DNA of 64,000 nucleotides, from assembly GCA_021399435.1 (NCBI GenBank), contig JAJTUP010000029.1, positions 124,001 through 188,000 of the forward strand. Reading direction: 5' to 3'. The notes under the pieces are model-generated. The model worked only from the letters and a program-made list of their open reading frames with translations. It had not been told where the DNA came from and ran no database searches. This document shows, one piece after another, positions 35,168-46,814 of this stretch. The stretch's first letter is position 1. Each line of letters starts with the position of its first letter. The stretch comes from Diaporthe sp. PMI_573. Its lineage: Eukaryota > Ascomycota > Sordariomycetes > Diaporthales > Diaporthaceae. Both the position numbers and the translations under genes were made by a program.

Positions 35168-38100
35168 ATGGACCATCACCAGATCTCCTATGCCCCAGTG
35201 GCGAAGAAACGTCGGCTGCAAGATGGACATGATGAAGCTCAGGTGCCAAAGCCCGATTCCATCCCGAAGGATTCAAGCTGCACCCCAAGCAGAGACCTAG
35301 CATTTCCCCCAGTCACCCACTGGCCTTGTCACTCAACAGCAAGAGACAGATGGGGCTCAAATGCTATGACTGTCACTGGACCAAGTATCAACATCAATAA
35401 CCTTGCATCCGGACAGTGTGATTCACCACACAGTTTCAGCAACGTGCAGAGAACGCCGACGCAATATGGTGCTGGAATTGGAACATACTGGGATAGTTCG
35501 TACCTTTGGCCAACCCCGGAATCCAGCTTCCATGTCGCCGATGTTGGTGGCCAACATTCGGGTCCAGCATACGGTACATTTTCATGGAGCCAGCTAGATA
35601 TTTCCCAGCCGTCGCCTACTACGCTGAACACGTTCTGGGGGATTGAAGATACAATTCATCCTTCCAATTTGCAGAGTAATCTTGGTGTACAACACAACGT
35701 GTCCGACCTTCCAGACCCGAAAGCCACACAGTATCTCGAAGAGTATCTTGACTGCTCAGTGTCTGCACAATTTATAGATGTGGGGCGATTTGGGTGCGAG
35801 CCACCAGAAAAAGAAATAGTCTGTTTTGGCATGGTAAGGAAATTCTGGGCATGGTCGATGTTTTGTAAACTGCATTGACTTATCATTTGTAGGTGTCGAA
35901 CATCCCCGCTAGGTGTCACCGACTGGACGCACTCAGCATTCCTCAGCAGTTTCCAGCTGAAATCAGTTCGCCAGAAACTTTCATGGGGAAAGGCGAGAGC
36001 ATTGACATCAAAGGTCGTATTTCCAGCGACCATGCTCAAATGATACATGGTGTTCTGGGAGAAACTTCGCTGCGGCTGGAAGTCTCATGTGTCGTCAAAG
36101 GGGATAAACCTTCGAAGGGACTTGACGAGATGAGTTCCCAGAGACAATGTCTTCTGAACATTACACTGTACGGGCCACTTGACCTATTTGACGAGATTGG
36201 CAGTTACTTCGAAGGCTACGAAGTATATCTTCAAGATCCTCTCCAAATTGGCGACCAGGACTTCAGATATTGCAACCCTCATAGGCTCTCTTCTCAGGAT
36301 TTACCTTCTTGTCCGTTCCTCTCTGAGTTCTTGGTTCGCACCTCTACCCTCCTCGGGTTTGAGGCAATAGCCCACAAGCCTGATCTGCTCGACGTGCTAA
36401 GCAGCCACGATGAACTTCACGAGCACCCGCAGCCGCGAGCCATTCGGACCAGTTTGAAGAGGTTGGTAAATGGTCCAGATGATATTCAATGATGTGATGC
36501 TGACGAGGAATGCGATAGACACCAGAGACAAGCTCTAACTTTCATGCGTCTCCGCGAACAGGGTTGGGCCCTTGATTCGGCCAGAAAGGATATCTGGAAG
36601 GCGACAGACGATCATTTGGGATTGGCGTAAGTATATAGCAGCTTGCATAGCAATTAGCTCCACAGACACATAGTCCTGACCGCTTACACTCTCATAAAGC
36701 TTCATCAACAGAGTCACTGGGACTCATCAGAGGAACGAACCGCTGCCGTTTCGGGGCGGTATCATCGCAGATCCAATGGGCCTCGGGAAAACTTTGACCA
36801 TGATTTCTCTGATAGCTGCCGACCAGGACGTAGCCAGTGCCGCTGCATCTGAGACTCAGCACGCAAAGAGTGGCGATCACCAGCATGGGGCCACTCTCAT
36901 TGTTGTACCACCCCCACGTGAGTGCTCTCGACAAAATTGGAAGCGGCTCTGATTTCTTCTTAAAAAAAATTGAGAAAAAAAAAGGAGATACCTTTGATCC
37001 GTCTTCTAACTGCACGACTAGTTCTGGGGAGTTGGGAAGAGCAGATCCGCGAGTAAGGTCATCCTCAATCTCTCATCACTTATTTGCTAACTCAATCCTA
37101 GACACACGCAAGGGGATCTCATGAGCTTCCGAATTCACCATGGAAAGTCGAAGATCACTGACATCAAAGAGATTGACAATTTGAGTATCGTCCTTACTAC
37201 TTACCAAACCGTGTCTGCCGATTGGAAAGAGGAACATCAAAACAGGAATTCCGTGTTGTTCTCAAAGCATTGGAATAGATTAATTCTTGATGAAGGTACG
37301 CCCGTCAAAATCAAAACATTGATGTCGTCAAGTAGGAAAGACCGGGCTGACAAAAGCAGCACATTTCATACGGAACGAGCGTTCCAGAATGTCTCGAGCT
37401 GTATGTCATGTTGAAGCGATAGCTCGTTGGGCAGTCACTGGTACGCCCGTGCAGGTAAGCAAAAAAGGATCACTTTGCTGCATCTCTTAAAACATCGAAG
37501 TGTTAACCGTTTCGTAACACCAGAACCGACTCGACGATCTCGCATCTCTGTTGAAATTCATCAAAGCGTATCCGTACGATGATACCAAGCAGTTCAAAGC
37601 ACATATCTCAGCCCTGTGGAAGTCCGGAGAGGATGAAACCGCCGTCGACAGGCTAAAGTACCTCTCCTCTTGCTTATTACTCCGCCGCCCGAAAGCAACC
37701 ATCTCGCTTCCACCCCGCCATGACCTAATCTGCCCAGTCGAGTTTCGCAATGAAGAGAGGGAACTTTACGATAAAACCCGAGAGCAGGCCATTGTGAGCA
37801 TCAACGAAGCTCTCCACAATGCCTCAGATTCTTCTTTCCACGGCGGCTTTGTCAATGTCTTACAACAGATTGAATCGCTCAGGCTTTTTTGCAATCTGGG
37901 ACTCTACTATCATTCAAGACATGCGACCACCGACAAAGATGAGAAACAAGACGAACCACCGTGGCAGTCGATTGCACAACAATCATTCAACTGCCAGCAA
38001 GAAATGGGTTCGATTATTTGTATGGAGTGTTCGTCTAACCTTGGGCTGGCCGAAGCCCTCTTGAATGATTCCGTTGATGCTAAAAAGCTTCCACGGTTCT

Positions 38101-39099
38101 TCCGTTGCTCGAAGTTCTGCTGTGCCGAATGTTACAGCCATCTCTACGAATCAGGCCAGAAGATCAAATGTGGCCATAGCCCCTGCTGTCCTGACGCGCC
38201 CGTATCTCTCGGTGGCGACGCACTGGAGGAGCATTCCCAGCTCGAGATACAGCAGCCTCAAGCAGACTTGAGCATGCCAGCAAAGATAGAGGCGCTGGTG
38301 ACAGACATAAGAGGTCGTCCTCGAGATGAGAAATGGCAAGCCACAATTTAATCTACTTACCACCCTCCCATGGTCTCTTATTAACAGTGCATAGCATCGT
38401 CTTCTCCACTTGGAGACTCACCCTTGAACTCATCGAAGCCGGGCTTGAGCAGGCTTCTATTGCATGTGTTCGATTCGATGGCAAAGTGCCGCAGAAAGAT
38501 AGGCAGAAGGTGGTCGAAAGGTTCAGAAGAGACCCCACTGTCCGTGTTATGCTACTCACATTGTCTTGTGGCGCTGTTGGGTTAGTAAGAATCCGGATCA
38601 TCACACATCATTCACACAGCTAACATTGGTCAACTCAGCCTGACACTTACTGCGGCCTCACGCGCCTATCTAATGGAGCCTCATTGGTAATTCTGGATTC
38701 ATCCGTACACATATTCCAGACAACTGACGAGAGCCCTGCCAGGAATCCCACACTTGAGGAGCAAGCGCTCGCCAGAATTCACCGCTTAGGCCAGACTCGC
38801 GAAGTGACCACAGTGCGATTCTTCATCAGGAACTCATTCGAAGAGGTTAGATTTGGAAGTCTTGGTTTCAATAGTAAAAGTTCAGCGCTGACGATGGCTT
38901 CACAGCAAGTCATTGAGCTTCAAGCTAGCAAAAAGCAGCTAGCCGGAGTGATTCTTTCACCTCACGAGGGCGACAAAACAAACGACAATCTGGGACGTCT
39001 CCATGTACGTCTACCCCTTCCTTACCTTCAGCGCCAAAGTTTATCAAAGATATGAAACTGACAAATTAATTATCACAGCATCTGAGATCTCTTCTCTGA
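35168..39099 (+). CDS. SNF2-family helicase with RING-like insert (Rad5/HLTF/Rad16 type)
   Basis: Thirteen exons: 35168-35833, 35893-36461, 36519-36626, 36700-36917, 37022-37052, 37102-37295, 37360-37454, 37524-38335, 38395-38580, 38639-38686, 38743-38845, 38906-39004 and 39079-39099; 1049 aa. Motif I is DPMGLGKT (472-479), motif II DEAH (594-597), motif III WAVTGTPVQN. A Cys-rich RING-like segment (CMEC...FRCSKFCCAEC...KCGH) at 793-849 sits between the two helicase lobes, as in Rad5/HLTF. The second lobe has IVFSTWRLTL, CVRFDGKVPQKDR and ARIHRLGQTREV. No HIRAN domain is visible. Intron 8 (38336-38394) needs a GC donor (GCAAGC). Expected activity: ATP-driven translocation on duplex DNA, with possible ubiquitin ligation. 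Many fungi have extra copies of this class. It is divergent from NLR2. Confidence 0.93.
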
Positions 39100-39527
39100 A
39101 AACACGTAGTTTTCACCTATGAAGAGGGTGAATGGGAAGCGTGTGTCGTAAGTACGGTCATACATCGACCTGTTTCACGTGCTCAGCCTGAGCAGAACCC
39201 TGCATTGGAAGGAAGAGTATTTATTATGGAGTGAGCATTGAAAAATCAAAGATACAACTCGTCCCATATCCTACCTACTAACTAACATGCAGTTGCCCCG
39301 TTGTACCCTTTCAGCACGCCATGTAAAGGCCCACACGAAACATCAAACAATTTTACTATCACTTTGTCAAGTTGAGTTTTTAGCTAGATTATCTTTTCCA
39401 ATTAATACAACTCGGTGCAACTTCATGCTCTACAGCCGTCGAAGCTCAGACTGTATAATGTTGCCTACGCGAGAAGTAGGCCGAGCCACGAACTATTGGC
39501 AGGTCCCGCAAGAAGACCATAACTGAT
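39100..39527. other. Convergent 3' intergenic region
   Basis: About 430 bp between the stops of the SNF2-family gene and the protease-like gene, which converge. It would hold both 3' UTRs and nothing else I can support. It is AT-rich near 39280-39420. Confidence 0.5.
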
Positions 39528-41319
39528 CTATGAAGTTTGAGTATGGCTATCCATCTCATAGACAGGCCTTCGTCCTCCAGGTGATAACGGTTGATGTCTT
39601 TCGTGTTCCAGAGCAGGCCCTTCCATTTCTTGTGGCCGAACATCTTGCGGCATCTCGGCCAACACATAAGGCTTTGCATGCTCGATAGTTTCGATTTCGG
39701 AGCATTCCACCGGCTGTGCAGCCAGTCTCTTTCCTTTTCTCCGTAGACGGATGAACAGGAAGATGGCAGAGGCGATCGCAGCCAAACCAACACCGCCTCC
39801 AACGGCGGCTCCCACAACGGTGCCAACTGAGATTGAGCTCGAACTCGAGCTCGCAGTTTCCGGAGGAACCACACACGACTGATTTGATGACTCTCCAATT
39901 ATAGGCACTAGCTCGGGCTCGCCCGTATATGGGGCGGCTTGCGACAGCGTGAAAGTGTTTGCGTCATGATTGACTGTAATGTGTGCCGCGGTAAGGAAGT
40001 ACCGGCCCAAGGTTGCAACCCTGTTTCCCTCGGCGTTATTAAAGAGGAAGTCGACCAGACTGTCGTTGGTGACCCGCGTACCATTGTCGGCAATATCGAC
40101 GTGTGGGACCAGGAATTGGCTATTGGCCACGCGGATGGATGGCCCGTCGGCTATACGAATAGTCAAGTCGCCGTCATACCTAGAGAGAGACATGGAGTGC
40201 ATCTTGTCAATTATCGCGCCAAACTGTCGTCTCCAAAGTACTGAACAGAAAGGGTGTACTTACGCATCAGTTGATGAGTATTGCGAAGCAGAATAGTGGA
40301 GGCCTTGTGAAAGAATTGACCCATTCATTCCGGTCTTTTGCTCAAAGTTTCGTTGGACGACATTTGGTACTTCGAACAGAAACTGCCGCTGTGGCACAAT
40401 GCAGCATTGGTAGACCACTTGAGGTTGCTGGATAGAGTCATCCTTCCCATTCCGTCGGTTCAGTACTATTTCGGTGATCGAGACCTTTAACCCATTGAAA
40501 CAGACGTTGTAGTCTAGGGGGAAAGTGTAGTTCTCGCCGATGACCAGCTTTGAGTTGTAGCCCCCAAGCACGACAGACCCGTCAACCTGGTCAGCTGTCC
40601 ACATTCGGCCCCAGAAGATGGACCACACACGCTCGGCTATCTGCCCTGTGTCGACAAGGTGATTCAACAACGTCGAGTTTTTCCCCAGACCGAGGGCGTG
40701 CAGGCTTGAGTATCCATGGTCCCATTGTGATCTAGGAATCCCAATTGGAAAACTTGGTATTTGAACTGACCCCGCGCCAAAAACATCGGAACCAAAAACT
40801 GACGTAGATAGGAGCTCCGGTATGCCTGTTTCTAGTCCGTTGGCTTCGCTCGCTTCTTGCCCAGCCCCACCAGCATCAACCATATTGGTCGTCCTATCGA
40901 ACGTGCTAGACTCGTTATCGTAGAATAGGTTCCCCCGGCGGATTTGGCAAATGAGATCGTTCCTAATAAAGTCATTGTTACAGCGGGGCTCATAGTTGTA
41001 TACCCAAGTGTTGTTCAGTTCCCTGTAGACTTCATATCAGACCCTAGTTATGGATGGGACGTGTCAAATTGTGTGTCGAGAACTTCAGAAAGACGAGATG
41101 GTGTGATGAGACAAGCAAGACCTATGCCCATGGCATCATCAAAACATCCTGAGCCGGTGAGCCGACTTGTGCACGGATACCGAACATATAGGAGCCTTCT
41201 ACATCAGGAAGAACTTGGGTGTCTTGTATGGGTAGAGAAATAGGTGTAGAGTTACATGCTGTGGCGAACACGGGGGAGACAATGGATGAAACCAGCCATA
41301 GCAGCTGAAGTGGCAACAT
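39528..41319 (-). CDS. Membrane-anchored aspartic-protease-like protein lacking catalytic Asp (pepsin-fold pseudoenzyme)
   Basis: Three exons, complement of 39528-40179, 40264-41022 and 41126-41319; 534 aa. A signal peptide (MLPLQLLWLVSSIVSPVFA) is followed by a pepsin-like body: FGIRAQVGSPAQDVLMMP, then NNTWVY where active enzymes have DTGSxxLWV. SIFWGRMWTADQVDGSVVLGGY is the usual pre-second-lobe strand. No second D(T/S)G is seen. After a Ser-rich linker comes one membrane helix (VGTVVGAAVGGGVGLAAIASAIFLFI) and a 70-residue cytosolic tail. Intron 1 (41023-41125) fits in phase only if it starts with AT rather than GT (TGGGC then ATAGGT); this is either an AT-AG intron or a mutated donor, so the gene may be inactive. 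The fold and topology suggest a cell-surface binding or sensor protein. Confidence 0.8.
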
Positions 41320-41989
41320 CTTCAGCCTATCCGGAGCTCCCTGGTACTTCGATTGGGAGTGTGCGCAGTGCTGGAGGATAAGTGAAAAGAGAGGACCAGG
41401 AACAAGAAAGCTGATCGTGGGGGCGTGATTGATATCGGGGAAAGGCAAGTCTACCAAACACAACCCCCAGTTAACATGTTCTGCCTGCCGCTCCTTCTCA
41501 GCCGCATGCTATGGATGCGACCAAGTTCTGCAGCAGCATCCTTCACACTCATGATTAAAATTGAGAGCGGTTGCCTGCCGTCGACTTTGCAGCACCCAGA
41601 AGTTTATACCAATCGAATATCGCTCCTGGTTGGTGCAACACACGATGCGAGGGCGTCTTACCACACCACCGATCGATCGGACGCCTGATGTCGCTTGGCG
41701 GTTGTGCGAGGGGCCCAATGATGTGCGCCGGAGCCAAATCTACCCAGGCATCAACAGGGGCGGGTGTTTGGGACCGCAGGCTGACTGCATGTAGGGCTGA
41801 AATGGAGCAAAACGGCTGGCCGCCCTGGCACATCAGAATCCAGCAATTTGATGGGCAACATGGCCGACGGTATGACCGTTTCAGTAGTGTGTTTGATTCA
41901 TTACTGTAAATAGAGTACAGAAAACTTTATAACTCTTACTGTCAGCATGGCTATCTTGTTCACCTAATCTGCCGATGCCGTCAGTATCC
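41320..41989. other. Intergenic, promoter of the protease-like gene
   Basis: About 670 bp. It contains the upstream region of the protease-like gene and the 3' flank of the small hypothetical gene. Open frames here on both strands are antisense mirrors without domains. Confidence 0.45.
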
Positions 41990-42499
41990 CTAGATCTTGA
42001 GGGGCTGGAACTGTTGTGGAATGTCGGCGGCACATGTGGCGTTGACTGCGGATTGGATCCTAAATAACATCAATCAGAAAAACGTAAGAGTCACCAAGGA
42101 GAGCCTTAAGGAGGATAGATTCTTGAGCATTTTCTGCGTTCCTGGTCTTTTGTGGGAGAGATGTGGTGTTGCTTACTGTGACTTGTTAACTGAATGTGCC
42201 CCATCTCGTTGATTAAGATCGTCCGAGAAAGGGAAAAAAGGTGGTAAACATACCAACACATTCAGTGCATCATCCTCCAAGTCAGCGATGCTATACTTGG
42301 TCCCGTCCGGTAGATGAAACTCGTTCGCCTTCTGCGACGATGTGCAGGGCTTCCCCTCCGCAGCCGAGCACGAGAGGGCATCGCCCTCAACCTCGTCTCG
42401 CTTCCTCGAAGGGAACTGATACCTAGCCCCAATGAGGGGTCCAAGAGCATCAGCTCGGATGCAGACGAAGGTTTGGCCTGTGGCTTGCCCACTTGCCAT
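41990..42499 (-). CDS. Small hypothetical protein (104 aa), three inferred exons
   Basis: Exon 1 (42254-42499) has coding-like third-position bias and reads MASGQATGQTFVCIRADALG, then HLPDGTKYSIADLEDDALNVL up to a GTATGT donor. A 13-bp middle exon (42177-42189) and a final exon (41990-42045) give a consistent frame ending in INATCAADIPQQFQPLKI. The total is 315 nt, a whole number of codons. I do not recognise the protein; there is no signal peptide and there are four cysteines. The middle exon could instead start 15 bp further upstream (28 bp), which also keeps the frame. The splice model is tentative. Confidence 0.4.
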
Positions 42500-42735
42500 T
42501 CGACATGTTATCCACTCTGAAAGGCAGGGGCATTACTTGGCTTGTAAAGGATAGTGGTCTGTATGGCTGAGAAGGAGGATAAGGGTCCCCCTAGCTAACC
42601 AAGATTTGTCTAATATAATGTAACACGCTGACCCAACCGGGTGGGTGCTTATGCTTTGGTCGAGCCAGATACATGATAATCACCAGGCCCCACCGGCTGG
42701 CATCAGGAGTCACCGTGCAACCTTGCCGCACCTTA

Positions 42736-44127
42736 TTAATGAGAGGCACTATCAGAATCGAGCGCGCTCTCTGCCGTGCTGGCTGGTAGTCCAAACATAT
42801 TCGACGCCATGTGTAGCCGCTGAACAACCTCTGAGGCCGAGATCCTCTTCTCAGGCTCGAAGACCAGCATATCCCCAAGCAAGCCCGCCATGAAGTCGAG
42901 CTGCTCAGGAGAAAACCGCGGACCAAGGTCACGCTCCATCTGGCCACGTAAAGACTTGGTATGCATGGCCTCATCCCACCACCACCCAACGTCCTCCTTA
43001 TCCACATTCTTCAGCTCCCCACCCTCGCGGTACCCGTACCTCTCGTAGTCAAACCGGCCCCTCCAGTGGTCCGGCAGCGGGCCCAGGATGGGCACCGCTG
43101 TGCCAACTAGGAACTCGAAGATGGGAAAGAAACAGGGAAAGGGCGGCGGCGTGCCCAGGGTCTGGTACATGAGGCACGCGAGCTCCCACACGTCGCTGGC
43201 GGCTGATGCCTGGTAGCCGAAGCAGAGCTCAGGGGGGAAGTAACCCAGGCCGACGGGGACTCCCAGCGTGGAGCGTGGCTGGCTGACGGGAAATGCCTCG
43301 CCAAAGTCAACTATTTGGACTCTGCCCGGGAGATTTGGCACGGTGACGAGGCTGGAGAATGTGGGCCGCTGAATCACGTATTTTGGTGCGTGATCAGAGC
43401 GATCGCCACTGCGGAGCCTCAGTCTCTCCTCTTTGATGGGGCCTAGCAAGGGGCAGACTTCGTCGACATCCATATTTGAGGTGTCGGGGAGCTCGAACAC
43501 CACATTGGATGGTGTGAGATCTGTTTGGACCGATTGTCAGCCGACTATTGCCTTGTCCAACTTGGAACATGGTTCAGCAGGGGAGAGAGAAAGCGCACCT
43601 CCGTGACAAACACCCTTCTCGTGCAATGCCGTGACGCCACTGGCGATTCGCTGGCAAATCTTATATCGCGTCTCTGGAGCTAGAGTCTCTTTGACAGAAT
43701 GTTCGTCAAGGCTGGGGCCTAGAGCAGGCAGCACCAGACACACGTGAGTGCCGTTGGGCCCAGAGACCTCAAACGATTCGTACAGCCTGACGATGTGCCG
43801 ATGCTTGAAGCCATCATCTTTGAGACTCTGGAGTATGGTCAAGTCTTTGCCCTGCGATTGTGGAAGATCTGCGGTGAGGATCTTGAGCGCGTAGTACTGA
43901 TTGTCCCGGCTGCATCTCGTTAGCCAGACCGTGGAAAAGCCTCCGAAGCCCAGCTTGTGTAGTACTGTATAATAGTGACTACCACCAGACGGACCTAAAA
44001 TATCTCCAATGTCCACAGGATGGTAGCCTCCTGGGACATATTTCTCGACGTCTTCGACGTCTTCCATCCGAGGTTGACGATATAGGAAATCCATAATTTG
44101 GGACGGAGAACGGGAGCGTGGAGGCAT
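42736..44127 (-). CDS. SRPK-like serine/threonine protein kinase
   Basis: Two exons, complement of 42736-43520 and 43599-44127 (intron 78 bp), 437 aa. Preceding the kinase domain is the SRPK-family lead-in EKYVPGGYHPVDIGDIL. The Gly-rich loop is LGFGGFSTVW (59-68), the catalytic lysine is Lys82 (YYALKIL), and the catalytic loop is CHGDLTPSN with Asp177, the His-Gly-Asp variant usual in fungal SRPK-like expansions. The metal-binding motif is IVDFGEAF. The APE-like stretch is YFPPELCFGYQASAASDVW. The lobe between has only a short insert, unlike the long spacer of true SRPK1. Substrates cannot be deduced; fungi carry many such copies next to accessory genes. Confidence 0.92.
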
Positions 44128-44367
44128 GGCAGGTGCGTTCGTACTTGGATTGAAAATTCAGCTGTAGAAGAAGAATTGACAGGAGAGATGTGAGAAGTTC
44201 AACGTAAAGGATGGGTGCCTAAACACTGGGGAAGATGAATCGTGGATACTAATAGCAGTCTGTCCCGTTGGTTGCTGAGGTAATCACAATCACCCTTGTA
44301 TATGGGTCTATTCGAAGAGCTCAGGTGCCTCTATGCTAAATTTGATGAGCCCAAAGCCTTTTATCCC

Positions 44368-46304
44368 TCAGTAAGGATGATCCCTCCGCACAGGGTCATT
44401 GTACCGGAAGACCTCTGGACCCTCCGCCTCATCCTGCCATCGATCAAGTGGCTCCAGGACAGCCTTCCTTGCCCCCTTCGGCCGCGGCAGTACCCGCCAC
44501 GCAAGATGCCCAATCTTGAGGTATTTAGTCGGACACGACTTGGCTTCAGACAAGGCCGCCGCCATCTCGGTCCACTTCTGCCTCCAACTGGAGTGCAAGT
44601 ACTGCTGCTCGTCAACCAACGCCCCGTTCTTCAGCCGCACTGCGTTTCCCTTGTGGTTGGCCTCACTCTGGCCGTCGACGAGCGGGTAGTCCATCCCAAT
44701 GCGAATCCACAGATTTTCGGTCGAGGGCAGAGTCTGTGTGATCTTCCTCAGCGCCGGGGTTGCGGTCTGCTTCTGAAGACAGATCGACAACGTTTTAATC
44801 CAGGAACAGCTGCCAAGAACAACGAGATCCTTGTGACAAGGCTTCAAGATGGACACGACGGGGCTCTTGAGGGGCAGGTTCGGGTGGTTCCGGTACTTGT
44901 GCAGGAAGAATGTCCTCTCAGCTATCTGGCCGATGTGTCGGTGTATGTTGTTGTTGCGCACGCTCTGCAGGGTGCCGTCAACGTCGATGTAGCTGAAGGC
45001 GAGCTTCTCGGTGCCGATCCCCATGGCCAGGCTGTTGGCAAACGTCGGGTCTGGGTGCTTGCCGAGCCAGGCTTGGCTCTGGACTGAGAGGCTGGTGAAG
45101 GTGAAGCGCTTGAGGTTCGGTAAGAAGGACGGTGTGATCCAGGACCATGCGATGCGGCCCACGGACGTGCGGATCTTGAGCGGGCAGCCCACGTCCAGGT
45201 CGTTGTCCACGTAGAGTTCCTCGAGGTAGGCTCGATGTGTGAGGGAGGAAAGGTACTCGCCCTGCTCAGGCTTATTATCCTGGAAATCTCCGTGCGGTGT
45301 GTTCAGGAGCACCCCGTAGCCCATCTTGAGGACGCGCAGCCTCAGCGGCTCATCGCCTTGGTCCCTGTATCGCTCCACTAGCGACGGGAAGAAGTTCAAA
45401 AATGCCTTGGACTTCCCAGCAAGCGCATGCTGTCTCTCGCACTCTGCTGACAAGGAAAGACCGAGCTCTTCCAAGAATCGCGACTTCCCGAGCATGGTGG
45501 CGATCTTTGGTATCCACACGTCAAGATCACCCGTGATCTCGTACAGGTAGAGCTTGCGGAGGTTTTGCAGCTCCGGGATCGGCAGGGGTATCATCTTGGG
45601 TCTCTCGTCGTCGAAAGCGCTCTTTCCGTTTCGATAGAACCTCTCGGTCCGGGGGAATTTCGCTATGTTTGGGTACACGATGGATACATCCCGTAAGGAA
45701 GTGCAGTGCTCTTCTAGCATCTCAAGCAGGGGCTGTGATATTGGCCAATTCTCCCATCTGCCAAGAGGTTAGTGAAGAAAGCTATCAGTATTTCACAATC
45801 ATACTCACTCAAATCTGTAGATATTGGGGGTCAAAGACAGAATCTTGATGACGCTCTCATTGTATCTGCCCGCCCAGTGTCTTATATCACCCATTCGGCC
45901 ATATCCAGGAGCATCAACCAACCGACCAACTTCACGGTGGTTACCGATAGCCCAGGAACCTTCGATGAGTTTCAATGACAGAGATTTGCAGCAAACGAGG
46001 TTGCGGTTGGAAGTGAATTTCTCAAGTTGCTCCGGGTCTCGGAGAACGTGGGCGTTTCCGTCGTGGAAGACGATGCTGGAGTAGAGGAACTGTGAGAAGA
46101 TCTCATTGAAGAATTTCGAGACGAGGCAAAGATTTCGCAGTGTTTCTCGAGATGGCACCTATGTAAAGTCAGTTCGGCCAGAGACAGAGGGGAACAGCTG
46201 CTGTTGACGAATGGTGGCTTACTCACGTATTGGGCGACGCAATGCACCAGGTCCTCGGATGAGACGATGGCCTCGACGGCTTTGGACTGTCCAGAAGGCA
46301 GCAT
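44368..46304 (-). CDS. F-box-like / leucine-rich hypothetical protein
   Basis: Three exons, complement of 44368-45757, 45809-46158 and 46227-46304, giving 605 aa with consistent phases (introns 51 and 68 bp). The N-terminus reads LVHCVAQYV followed by PSRETLRNLCLVSKFFNEIFSQFLYSSIVF, a typical F-box-like helix set found in fungal substrate adaptors of SCF ubiquitin ligases. The rest has irregular leucine-rich features (LQNLRKLYLYEITGDLDVW, FLEELGLSLSAECER, YLEELYVDNDLDVGC), suggesting a curved LRR-like surface. Role as an SCF adaptor is inferred from this layout; the partner protein is unknown. Fungal genomes hold large, fast-evolving sets of such genes. Confidence 0.8.
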
Positions 46305-46814
46305 CTTGAGCGTGAAACTGGATCAAGATTGCGATGATGCTGCAGCTATCAAGTCATCAACAAAATATGGGCAACCTACAGGCGAGTGGGTAGAAAGAAG
46401 GCTTTTGTCTTGTGTGACAATGTTGGTTGGTGACGCCAGGCAACAGTAAGCAACAGTTCCGAGGTCGTTACACACCCACCCCTCATAATGGGGGTGATAC
46501 AACAAGGGTCAGGGTTATGACAGGGATTAGAGATAAGCTTCAGGAGCCATGTGGAATCAGTGTCACTGCATTGCTCCACATTTGATGACCTCGCTTGAAT
46601 GTGTAAAAAGACCGACCCAAAGATTCTGCTCAAACCCACAACACAAGTCAAGCCTACTATTGAGATCATGGTAATGTGGTATTGGAATGTGCACTCTCAA
46701 GTTCTTCACTCGAGCCTCCCATTTGTTCCATCACTGACACCAGGACAGTCGCCCTGTAACTCCCGTAGCCCAAGTCGGTGGGAAACACAGGACTTTTCCA
46801 ACAAGCCCACATTA
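46305..46814. promoter_or_regulatory. Intergenic: F-box-like gene promoter and NmrA-like gene 3' flank
   Basis: About 510 bp between two minus-strand genes. It should contain the promoter of the F-box-like gene and the terminator of the NmrA-like gene. No ORF is supported. Confidence 0.45.

Noticed and set aside
42591..43007. 138-codon minus-strand frame at the kinase 3' end
   Set aside because: It overlaps the kinase exon in another frame and has no features of its own.
44296..45087. 263-codon plus-strand open frame
   Set aside because: Antisense to the main exon of the F-box-like gene, whose exon phases and protein features are far better.
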